Shown: positions 8,281 to 14,171 of the stretch, piece after piece
How the letters are laid out: every line of letters starts with the position of its first letter
How positions within the stretch are numbered: the stretch's first letter is position 1
Assembly (NCBI GenBank): GCA_944325295.1
Contig: CALUZL010000114.1
Location: 1 to 17,058, forward strand
Origin: an uncultured Erysipelotrichaceae bacterium
GTDB taxonomy: Bacteria > Bacillota_I > Bacilli_A > Erysipelotrichales > Erysipelotrichaceae
Direction of reading: 5' to 3'
DNA length: 17,058 nt
Program-made: the position numbers and the translations under genes
Notes under the pieces: generated by a model
The model's database searches: none
What the model saw: only the letters and a program-made list of their open reading frames with translations
What the model was told of the DNA's origin: nothing

Positions 8281-9909
8281 CTATTGACCATGTTCCAAGA
8301 CATCGACGATCCGAGGCAGGACTTGTTTTTTACGGGAGACGACCTCCGGGGCATAGCCGTTATCGTCAATAATCCCGCTCATCGCCTTCTTAAAGACGTC
8401 GCTCTTTGGCCCGTCACACATAAAGAAGGAACCGCTGCCGCTGGCGATCGTAAACATGACTACCAAGATATCGTACTTGTTCATCATGCAAAGCTCGCTT
8501 AAGTAAACGCTCATCTTATCTTTAACCTGATAGAATTCATCATCACTTTTGCAAGTCGTTTGCGCAATGCCGACTTTAAGACCAGAGAGATCGAACTCTT
8601 TGAAGTCGTTGTAGACGATCTCGATGTTGCGCTTGGCAAGCAAGGACTCACCCGATGCGACAAGGCCCTCGTAAAGCTCATCAGCTTGACATCCGGCAAT
8701 ACTTTCAAGATCTTTGGCGATGGCGATATCGAGATCGGTCGTCGTCGGTGACTTGAAGTTGAGAGTATCGGCCAAGATCCCACCAAGCAGTAACCCGGCC
8801 ATATTCTTATCGATAGTGACATTGTTTTCTTTGTATTTTAAAGCGATGATCGTACAGGTCGCCCCAACTTGCATAGTCGTGATATTGATCGGTCCGGATG
8901 TCTCAAAACCACCAAAGCGGTGGTGATCGACAACTTCGACGATCTCACCGTATTCGATATCGTTGATACTCTGACCGGCTTCGTTGTGATCGACTAAGAT
9001 AAAGCGCTTCTTTTCGTATTCCAAAAGATGTTGGCGCCCGATCGAGCCGATGATCTGACCTTTGTGATCAAGAACCGGGTGAGAATTAAAGCGAGAACTG
9101 GCCATCTTGAGCTGCGCTTCGTCGACAGTGTTGCGGCTGCTGAAGGAGATGACGCGCTCTTTGGGCGTCATGATCGTCTTGACGGTCGGCGCTTGGAAGA
9201 TGAGTTGTGAGACTAAAAGCGGTGACAGTTTTGTCGCGATGACGCTGATAGCGCTGTCCTTAGCTTTTTTGAGCGTGCGCTCATCGACCCAGCTTTCCCC
9301 GACAACGATCATCAGGGCGATCCGCTCATCGAGACACTTCCTTTGGATCTCCGGACTGTTGTCGGTAACGACGATGCTGTGTTTTGTGATCTCGGTCTCA
9401 TAGTTTGGATAAAAGATGACCGTACCATCGGTAAAATAGCGCTGACTGTCGTACATTATCTGCGCTTGCAGGGTCTTGACGATATTTTCAAAAGTAGCGC
9501 TGGCAACCATTTCCTTGAGCTTTTCATCGTCAAAGGTCCAAAGTGCCGTCAGATCATCGATCGCCACGATACCTTCCAAATGATTCTCCTCATCGGCGAC
9601 AAAGATGCTCTGATGGTTCTTCTTTGACAACATCAGATCCAAAGCTTCCTTGATCGTCAAAAGGGGCGAAACCAGATAGGGCTTATCGAGATCGAGCTCC
9701 TTTAAGATACACTTGGCACTGAACAGATTGAGCGGCTCATCGAATTCAAAGCGTTTTAAAAGATATTCGCTCTCGCTGTTGACACCGCCAAGCCTTCCGG
9801 CGATGGCATCGATACCCAAAGCGTTTTTGAGTTTGCTGTAGGCAATAGCGGATACGATGGAATCGGTATCCGGATTTTTATGGCCTATGATGTAGATCGG
9901 TCTACGCAT
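8281..9909 (-). CDS. Family II manganese-dependent inorganic pyrophosphatase with CBS-DRTGG-CBS regulatory insert
   Basis: The cytoplasmic enzyme hydrolyses pyrophosphate to phosphate. The DHH phosphoesterase domain has GHKNPDTDS (9-17), VDHN (306-309), DHH (328-330) and LLLGGILADT with Asp381. The DHHA2 domain ends in SRKKQVLP (525-532), the substrate-binding Arg/Lys signature. Between motifs I and II sits a regulatory insert of about 230 residues: a first CBS domain (about 78-122), a DRTGG-like domain (about 125-230) and a second CBS domain (about 243-298). The length of 542 matches the CBS-DRTGG subclass, in which adenine nucleotides (and diadenosine polyphosphates) regulate activity. The start ATG overlaps the end of glyA by 8 bases and has SD GGAGG about seven bases upstream. 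Confidence 0.95.
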   Translation of the reverse strand: MRRPIYIIGHKNPDTDSIVSAIAYSKLKNALGIDAIAGRLGGVNSESEYLLKRFEFDEPLNLFSAKCILKELDLDKPYLVSPLLTIKEALDLMLSKKNHQSIFVADEENHLEGIVAIDDLTALWTFDDEKLKEMVASATFENIVKTLQAQIMYDSQRYFTDGTVIFYPNYETEITKHSIVVTDNSPEIQRKCLDERIALMIVVGESWVDERTLKKAKDSAISVIATKLSPLLVSQLIFQAPTVKTIMTPKERVISFSSRNTVDEAQLKMASSRFNSHPVLDHKGQIIGSIGRQHLLEYEKKRFILVDHNEAGQSINDIEYGEIVEVVDHHRFGGFETSGPINITTMQVGATCTIIALKYKENNVTIDKNMAGLLLGGILADTLNFKSPTTTDLDIAIAKDLESIAGCQADELYEGLVASGESLLAKRNIEIVYNDFKEFDLSGLKVGIAQTTCKSDDEFYQVKDKMSVYLSELCMMNKYDILVVMFTIASGSGSFFMCDGPKSDVFKKAMSGIIDDNGYAPEVVSRKKQVLPRIVDVLEHGQ

Positions 9910-11143
9910 AATAATCCTCCGGGTATGGCAAATAGGGGAAACGATCCGTCAGGTCGATGACCCGTTTTTTGATATCTTCAAGTGCTTTTTCATCATCGCG
10001 ATTTCTAAAAGTCTCAAGGATGAGCTCTCCAACCATGATGAACTCTTCCCTTCCAAAACCTCTGGTCGTCATGGCCGGTGTTCCCAAGCGAATACCGCTT
10101 GTGATATTGGCTTTTTGCGGATCGTTTGGGATCGTATTTTTATTGCAGGTGATATTAACCCTGTCAAGCAAGACTTCAGCTTCTCTTCCGGTAATGGCAA
10201 GATTTCTTAGATCGACCAAAAGAAGATGATTGTCCGTCCCGCCGCTCACCAAGCGAAGACCGCCTTTGACAAGTGTCTCTCCTAAAACCTTGGCGTTGGT
10301 GACGACATTTTTGATGTATTCTTTGTATTCCGGTTTAAGATCCTCATAAAAACATTGAGCCTTGGCAGCGATGACGTGCATCAGTGGTCCGCCTTGCGAG
10401 CCCGGGAAAAGGCTCTTGTCGATCGCTTTGGCGTATTTTTCCTTGCACAAGATGATCCCGCCACGTGGTCCTCTCAGCGTCTTGTGGGTCGTGCTGGTCA
10501 CAAAATCGGCATAAGGAATCGGCGACATGTGATAACCGGCAGCCACAAGGCCGGCGATGTGCGCCATATCGACAAAGAAATAGGCGTTTACTTTGTCACA
10601 TATCTCTCTAAATCTTTTAAAATCGATCTCGCGGGCATAGGCGCTGGCTCCGGCAACGATCATCTGCGGCCGCTCCTTTAGGGCGATTTCTTCGACCAGA
10701 TCGTAATCGATCAGTTCTGTTTTCGGATCGAGATCGTAACTGATCGCCTCATAAAGACTGCCGCTGAAATTTAACTTATAACCATGAGTCAAATGCCCTC
10801 CGCTTTTAAGACCCATGCCCAAGATCTTGTCGCCGGGCTTTAAAGCCGCCATGTAGACTGCCATGTTGGCTTGCGAGCCACTGTGCGGTTGGACATTTAC
10901 ATGTTCAGCTTTAAAGAGCTCTTTGAGGTACTCTTTAGCGATCTCTTCGACTTCATCGACGTATTCGCATCCTCCATAATAGCGAGCACTCGGATAGCCT
11001 TCGGCATATTTGTTGGTCAAGATCGAGCCCGTAGCTTCAAGTACCTCTTTTGATACGTAATTTTCCGAAGCTATCAGTTCGATATTGTGTCTTTGTCTTT
11101 GATACTCTTTAGCGATAGCTTTAAACAATCTCTCATCCCGCAT
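9902..11143 (-). CDS. glyA: Serine hydroxymethyltransferase
   Basis: A full-length 413-residue PLP enzyme that interconverts serine plus tetrahydrofolate with glycine plus 5,10-methylene-THF, supplying one-carbon units. Diagnostic blocks are IELIASENYVS (21-31), YAEGYPSARYYGG (46-58), HSGSQANMAVY (about 87-97), VDMAHIAGLVAAG (about 181-193) and the cofactor-lysine motif TSTTHKTLRGPRGG with Lys221. The start is preceded by SD AAAGAGGTG and overlaps the upstream TsaC/YwlC gene by 11 bases. Its end overlaps the pyrophosphatase start by 8 bases, so the three genes form one coupled operon. Confidence 0.98.
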   Translation of the reverse strand: MRDERLFKAIAKEYQRQRHNIELIASENYVSKEVLEATGSILTNKYAEGYPSARYYGGCEYVDEVEEIAKEYLKELFKAEHVNVQPHSGSQANMAVYMAALKPGDKILGMGLKSGGHLTHGYKLNFSGSLYEAISYDLDPKTELIDYDLVEEIALKERPQMIVAGASAYAREIDFKRFREICDKVNAYFFVDMAHIAGLVAAGYHMSPIPYADFVTSTTHKTLRGPRGGIILCKEKYAKAIDKSLFPGSQGGPLMHVIAAKAQCFYEDLKPEYKEYIKNVVTNAKVLGETLVKGGLRLVSGGTDNHLLLVDLRNLAITGREAEVLLDRVNITCNKNTIPNDPQKANITSGIRLGTPAMTTRGFGREEFIMVGELILETFRNRDDEKALEDIKKRVIDLTDRFPYLPYPEDYYA

Positions 11144-11765
11144 AATACACCTCTTTCAGTTCCTCTTTACTGATTATTCCCTCGCGCAAGATCAGAAGTT
11201 CTTCTCCACTCACATCGACAATCGTTGAAGCGAGCGAACTTTCAGCATCCTTGCAGACGATCAGATCGACCTTGCCAAAAAACTCCGCAATTATCTTTTG
11301 ATATTCCTTGATGCTTGGCTCGCCAGACAGATTACAGCTTGTGACCAAGATCGGCTTTTTTAGTGTCTCGATTAGTTTTAGTATGTCATCATTCTTTGGC
11401 ACTCTGATCCCGATCGTCTTAAAACCATTAGTCACATAATCAGCGATCAGTGAGCGTTTTTTAAAGATGATCGTCAAAGCTCCCGGACAGAATTTATCGA
11501 CAAGCCGCTCTGATCTCTCATCGGTATAAGCTACCTTTTTTATCATCGATAGACCATCACACATCATCGGCAATGGCTTTTTCTCATCACGCCCTTTTAT
11601 CTTTTTAACGCGCTCGATAGCTTCTTTGTCATCAAAAAGACAGGCCAGACCAAAGACGGTATCTGTTGGAAAAGCGATGACACCACCACTCATCAAAACT
11701 TCAACCATCTTGGAAATATCAAAACTATTTAAACAGATCGTATCCATATGGTAATTATACTTCAT
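11133..11765 (-). CDS. L-threonylcarbamoyladenylate synthase (TsaC/Sua5/YwlC)
   Basis: This cytoplasmic enzyme makes threonylcarbamoyl-AMP from threonine, bicarbonate and ATP for t6A37 modification of ANN-decoding tRNAs. YrdC-fold landmarks are GGVIAFPTDTVFGLAC (about 27-42), the substrate-binding KIKGRDEKKPLPMM (about 55-68) and the TSCNLSGEPS motif in the C-terminal half. The reading frame is open 33 codons further upstream, but the ATG at 11765 is preceded by AAAGG eight bases upstream and gives 210 residues, the TsaC-type length without a Sua5 extension. A minus-strand TATAAT at 11830-11835 may be its -10 box, but no good -35 is seen. It heads the operon with glyA. Confidence 0.92.
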   Translation of the reverse strand: MKYNYHMDTICLNSFDISKMVEVLMSGGVIAFPTDTVFGLACLFDDKEAIERVKKIKGRDEKKPLPMMCDGLSMIKKVAYTDERSERLVDKFCPGALTIIFKKRSLIADYVTNGFKTIGIRVPKNDDILKLIETLKKPILVTSCNLSGEPSIKEYQKIIAEFFGKVDLIVCKDAESSLASTIVDVSGEELLILREGIISKEELKEVYYAG

Positions 11766-11895
11766 ATCATCGCCTTTCGCTAAGCAAATACATAAAGTGT
11801 TTGTGGTATCATATAAATGATCTAAATCAATTATAAATGATATATCGCTTTTTATATTCCACACTTAGTTTACACGAACCCTCGGACACCTACAA

Positions 11896-11924
11896 TTGAC
11901 AATCAACTTACAAAAGGTGATAAT
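11896..11924 (+). promoter_or_regulatory. Plus-strand promoter with flanking dyad
   Basis: TTGACA (11896-11901), exact 17-base spacer, GATAAT (11919-11924; 5 of 6), a near-consensus sigma-A promoter pointing right. An 8-bp inverted repeat, ACAATCAA (11899-11906) and TTGATTGT (11929-11936), brackets the -10 box from the -35 to the start site. This could be a repressor operator. Transcription from about 11931 would meet a terminator within 55 bases. Confidence 0.6.
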
Positions 11925-11930
11925 ATAATT

Positions 11931-11985
11931 GATTGTTGGGTGATAACACCTAAAGAAAAGAGGGATGGCAGTCCCTCTTTTTTTC
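11931..11985 (+). ncRNA. Candidate ~55-nt small RNA (promoter directly followed by terminator)
   Basis: Between the plus-strand promoter and the terminator there is room for a transcript of about 55 bases and no credible ORF. It would contain a short hairpin GGTG-ATAA-CACC (11939-11950) followed by the 10-bp terminator hairpin. Its 3' part is antisense to the end of the minus-strand 39-codon gene (12008-12127), whose transcript would stop in the same hairpin. No known RNA family is recognised. The call rests only on the promoter/terminator pair. Confidence 0.35.
11956..11984. terminator. Strong bidirectional intrinsic terminator
   Basis: Stem AAAAGAGGGA (11956-11965) pairs perfectly with TCCCTCTTTT (11972-11981) around the loop TGGCAG, followed by TTT on the plus strand. 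On the minus strand the same hairpin is followed by CTTT, so it can also end the leftward 39-codon gene. Confidence 0.85.
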
Positions 11986-12007
11986 GTACCGTCATCTTTA
12001 GAAAAAG

Positions 12008-12127
12008 CTAGATTACTTTTTCAATTCCTTGACGATCATATAGAGCATGACCATCGTAATTATTACGTTTAGGTCGAGTTCCATTGATTGCTAGGTGACA
12101 ACGGTACGATCGGAAAGTATTATTCAT
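12008..12127 (-). CDS. Candidate small protein of 39 residues, unknown function
   Basis: A short leftward ORF. The ATG has an acceptable SD (GAAGG, eight bases upstream) and lies 20 bases after a perfect TATAAT on the minus strand (12147-12152; no good -35). It ends in TAG 24 bases before a strong terminator. The product is polar and basic (RSYRCHLAINGTRPKRNNYD, then GHALYDRQGIEKVI), with no membrane segment or signal peptide. I do not recognise the family. A different frame of the same strand encodes a 23-residue hydrophobic peptide without an SD, and the plus strand has a 35-codon ORF with poor SD spacing. Coding status is therefore uncertain. Confidence 0.35.
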   Translation of the reverse strand: MNNTFRSYRCHLAINGTRPKRNNYDGHALYDRQGIEKVI

Positions 12128-12161
12128 GACTAATACCTTCGAAATAATTATATCAAATACC

Positions 12162-12193
12162 CCCTTATTAAATTAGTAAAAGTATAATAAGGG
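12162..12193. repeat. 8-bp inverted repeat before the broken small gene
   Basis: CCCTTATT (12162-12169) and AATAAGGG (12186-12193) form a perfect inverted repeat with a 16-base spacer. The right arm overlaps TATAAT (12183-12188) and the weak SD AAGGG of the following ATG at 12200. It could be an operator or a hairpin that hides the ribosome site. Confidence 0.4.
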
Positions 12194-12199
12194 TAAATT

Positions 12200-12378
12200 A
12201 TGAAAAATAGAAAGTTTGGATATATCGTTGAATTAGGCGAGTCGTGCTTAAGGTAGAAACTCTAAAATCGACAAGGCAATTCAGCTTTGATCGATTTTCT
12301 AATGGTAGAAGAACAAAAGTATCTAATAGTCGAATGTTCGCTTCCGCTGAAGCAGCTTATGTCTTCGTAAAAGTGTAA
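12200..12378 (+). pseudogene. Small plus-strand gene broken by a frameshift (about 59 residues if repaired)
   Basis: An ATG at 12200, with SD AAGGG seven bases upstream, opens an 18-codon frame (MKNRKFGYIVELGESCLR) that stops at TAG 12254-12256. The -1 frame, beginning at 12253, then runs 41 codons to TAA at 12376-12378 with protein-like content (VETLKSTRQFSFDRFSNGRR, then TKVSNSRMFASAEAAYVFVKV). One base lost near 12250 would account for the break. The joined product would be a basic, soluble protein of about 59 residues. I do not recognise the family. A smaller intact ORF starting at GTG in the second frame is also possible. Confidence 0.35.
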
Positions 12379-12411
12379 AAACCCCTGTCCTTTCAAAAGA
12401 AGAGAACAGGG
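12377..12411 (-). terminator. Intrinsic terminator of the surface-protein gene
   Basis: On the minus strand, 19 bases after the TAG stop of the surface-protein gene, CCCTGT (12411-12406) pairs with ACAGGG (12388-12383). Further imperfect pairing lies inside, and GTTTTTA follows. The plus-strand side lacks a T tract, so it acts leftward. Confidence 0.65.
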
Positions 12412-12429
12412 TAAGAAAGAAAATATTAG

Positions 12430-13887
12430 CTATCTTGTCGCCGTATCAACGATTATTGCCGAATAACCTTTTACCATACAAGCTTTAGTTTTTTCATTCC
12501 AATACCAATCTTCACCATATTTCTCTTCACAGGTAACGACACCATCTTTATTGGTATCATATGGATCATAGACTTTTTCTGGTTTATTATCAGATGATGG
12601 TTTAGTTGGTCTTGATGTATGATCACTATCACTTGCAGATGTATTTACATTAATAGAGAAAGTAGCTTTGGCACTACCGCCATCTGTCCAATACAGCACG
12701 GCTGTATGTTGTCCATTAGATAATGTGTTTAAATATGCTCCATTAAAAGTAATGATCGTTGATCCTTCTGTTTTTGAATAATTGCTTGAATCAACAACGC
12801 TTCCATCAACTTCAACGTGATCAAAGTCTTTATATTCGCCAGATCCTTTAATAGATAATTCACCAGACCCTGTCCATGTCTGGTTGTCACCTTCCACAAT
12901 TACGTATGTAGCAGGTTTTGATTCGACTTCAGTCCCTTTTGCGACGTCGACACCATTAACAGTTACCGTACCTTCGCCATTATTAGTAACTTTCACGCCT
13001 TCAGGAAGTCCGGTTAGATCAACACTTCCGGATAAGATCTCTATCGTTCCGTTTCCATCAAGTTCTTTTGCTTTTTCATTGATCGTGTTGCCGACAGCAT
13101 AACCAGTAGAACCGTTTTTAGAATACGAAGCCTCGGCTGATCCATCAATTGTATAATCAAATAATTCAGATATATTGCATGAAGAATTATCGATTATGGG
13201 TGTTGGACGTGTTTCAGGATCTAAAACTAAATCACCACTATTTACTATCATTTCAGCGCCATCAATATTTAAAGATGCGATAAATTTTCCGCTTTCTTGT
13301 CCACTTGCAAGACCAATAACAGACGGACTACTTAAAACCGCTTCTCCGTCACTATTATTGTATACATCTGTCGTATTAGAATAGCTGCCACCTTCAACAT
13401 TTACGAATGCACCTTCATCACACCATATTGCATAATAACCCTTAGCGACTGCGGTACAATTTCTTAAAGTTACATTTGTAGAATTATAGATATTAAAGCC
13501 ACCTATACAATTGAGGTCCTCTAGCACCGCGTTATCTGCGCCTATTGAGTCTCCCACAAATATGGCATAGTGCGAGTTTGTAGATTCAATCGTTCCGTTT
13601 CTAATAATATAATTAGCCCCATCAAATATAGGCGCCATATGTCTAAGCGTAAGTTTATGACCATTAAGATTTAAAGTTTTATTAGCGATATTAATAGTTT
13701 CGTTTTGTGAATACTTGCCTGTTAAATCTATATCTGCACCTAATGTAATTATTTCATATGTTTCGTCTTCTATATTTTGTACGAATTCATCTGGTGTTGA
13801 GATCGTTATCTCCTGAGCCACGATATTTATTGTCGTTAATCCAATGATTATCATTACCGACAATATAGACGTTAAGATCTTCTTCAT
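12430..13887 (-). CDS. Secreted/surface protein: signal peptide, beta-helix-like region, C-terminal EF-hand-like module
   Basis: The 485-residue product has a clear signal peptide (MKK, hydrophobic core LTSILSVMIIIGLTTINIV, likely cut near residue 24). Residues about 25-210 are rich in short repeating strands (DLTGKYSQNETINIANKTLNLNGHKL..., 'IRNGTIES', 'LRNCTAVAKG') typical of a right-handed beta-helix (pectate-lyase-like) surface domain. Around 325-415 is an Ig-like extracellular domain (NQTWTGSGELSIKGSGEYKDF, then YLNTLSNGQHTAVLYW), a type seen in Firmicute surface proteins. The tail has DTNKDGVVTCEE, an EF-hand-like Ca2+ loop, then WYWNEKTKACMV, and ends in VDTATR with no LPXTG plus membrane anchor. 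It is AT-richer than its neighbours. The SD GGGGGAG lies eight bases before the ATG. An intrinsic terminator (13934-13970) lies between the gene and the only promoter candidate seen, suggesting attenuation. Likely an adhesin or other surface protein; its ligand is unknown. Confidence 0.82.
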   Translation of the reverse strand: MKKILTSILSVMIIIGLTTINIVAQEITISTPDEFVQNIEDETYEIITLGADIDLTGKYSQNETINIANKTLNLNGHKLTLRHMAPIFDGANYIIRNGTIESTNSHYAIFVGDSIGADNAVLEDLNCIGGFNIYNSTNVTLRNCTAVAKGYYAIWCDEGAFVNVEGGSYSNTTDVYNNSDGEAVLSSPSVIGLASGQESGKFIASLNIDGAEMIVNSGDLVLDPETRPTPIIDNSSCNISELFDYTIDGSAEASYSKNGSTGYAVGNTINEKAKELDGNGTIEILSGSVDLTGLPEGVKVTNNGEGTVTVNGVDVAKGTEVESKPATYVIVEGDNQTWTGSGELSIKGSGEYKDFDHVEVDGSVVDSSNYSKTEGSTIITFNGAYLNTLSNGQHTAVLYWTDGGSAKATFSINVNTSASDSDHTSRPTKPSSDNKPEKVYDPYDTNKDGVVTCEEKYGEDWYWNEKTKACMVKGYSAIIVDTATR

Positions 13888-13933
13888 TTGCTTTTCTCCC
13901 CCTTCTTAAAATGTATAAGAGAATGAACGCATT

Positions 13934-13970
13934 AAAAAAGACACTCTTGTCTTATATAGACATAAGTGCC
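13934..13970 (-). terminator. Intrinsic terminator (attenuator) in the leader of the surface-protein gene
   Basis: On the minus strand, arm GGCACTTATGTCT (13970-13958) pairs with AGACAAGAGTGTC (13952-13940) around the 5-base loop ATATA. This makes 13 stem positions with one A-A mismatch and two G-U pairs, followed at once by TTTTTT (13939-13934). The G-U pairs exist only in the leftward RNA, supporting function on the minus strand. It stands 46 bases before the ATG of the surface-protein gene, and no promoter is visible after it. The stop codon of the leader ORF (13952-13954) falls in its loop and first stem base. Confidence 0.75.
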
Positions 13971-14104
13971 TTATTAAAAGTATTCTCTTTTAAGAATATA
14001 GTCTTGACTACATAGTTATACTGCTCTGCTCTGCTCTGCTCTGCTCTGCTCTGCTCTGCTCTGCTCTGCGTAGCGTTGCAGTATTCTCTTGTAATGTCAA
14101 GCAT
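13952..14104 (-). CDS. Leader ORF of 50 codons containing the pentanucleotide repeat
   Basis: The ORF begins MLDITREYCNATQ, is followed by three SRAEQ units encoded by the nine AGCAG repeats, and continues YNYVVKTIFLKENTFNKALM to a TAA inside the terminator hairpin. An in-frame ATG nine bases upstream (14113) is an alternative start. The SD (GGGA) is weak. The two other frames downstream of the repeat close at once: TAA at 14016-14018 and TAG at 14008-14010. A gain or loss of one or two repeats would therefore end translation there. It resembles no known protein and is more likely a regulatory leader peptide than a functional product. Coding is inferred only from this geometry. Confidence 0.45.
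   Translation of the reverse strand: MLDITREYCNATQSRAEQSRAEQSRAEQYNYVVKTIFLKENTFNKALMSI
13974..13993. repeat. Perfect 7-bp hairpin next to the attenuator
   Basis: TTAAAAG (13974-13980) and CTTTTAA (13987-13993) with a 6-base loop form an AT-rich hairpin immediately upstream (in the leftward RNA) of the terminator hairpin and inside the leader ORF. It may be a pause site or only AT-rich chance pairing. Confidence 0.35.
14021..14069. repeat. Pentanucleotide simple-sequence repeat, CTGCT x 9.8 (AGCAG on the minus strand)
   Basis: Nine perfect CTGCT copies (14021-14065) plus CTGC make a 49-base pure repeat. A pentamer unit changes the reading frame with each gain or loss, as in the CTCTT repeats of neisserial opa genes, a known slipped-strand phase-variation device. 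It lies 134 bases upstream of the surface-protein start and inside the 50-codon leader ORF, where it encodes (SRAEQ)3. None of the three frames through the repeat contains a stop. Confidence 0.97.
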
Positions 14105-14119
14105 TATTCCCATAGATAT

Positions 14120-14128
14120 ATATTAGCA
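14120..14128 (-). promoter_or_regulatory. Candidate extended -10 promoter of the surface-protein leader
   Basis: The minus strand reads TGC-TAATAT (14128-14120), an extended -10 element with only weak -35 candidates (TTGTTC at 19 bases, TGTTCA at 18). Start would be near 14113, only about nine bases before the leader ORF ATG at 14104. Read-through from the transporter gene upstream is an alternative. Confidence 0.4.
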
Positions 14129-14171
14129 CAATGTGGTATTTAATGAACAAATGTCTTTTTGATCATTTTAT

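Noticed and set aside
11965..12072. 35-codon plus-strand ORF (MAVPLFFVPSSLEKARLLFQ...)
   Set aside because: Its ATG lies inside the terminator stem with the purine run touching the start codon, so initiation there is unlikely; it is antisense to the minus-strand ORF.
12013..12084. 23-codon hydrophobic leftward ORF (MELDLNVIITMVMLYMIVKE...), reminiscent of small type I toxins
   Set aside because: No SD before its ATG, and it overlaps in another frame a 39-codon ORF that has an SD and a nearby -10 box; too short to support on composition alone.
14021..14069. CRISPR array
   Set aside because: The unit is five bases with no spacers; it is a simple-sequence repeat.
14095..14100. Minus-strand TTGACA as the -35 of a promoter spaced by the repeat, with TATAAC after the repeat as -10
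   Set aside because: The two hexamers are about 74 bases apart, far beyond usable spacing, and no -10 box lies 16-18 bases from TTGACA.
13887..14104. Direct translational fusion of the repeat ORF to the surface protein, as in opa-type phase variation
   Set aside because: An in-frame TAA stands about 20 bases before the surface-protein ATG, and that gene has its own strong SD, so repeat changes cannot fuse the two frames.
14012..14125. Hydrophobic plus-strand reading of the repeat (LLCSA units)
   Set aside because: No ATG, GTG or TTG start with an SD before the repeat in that frame, and an in-frame TAA lies shortly upstream.
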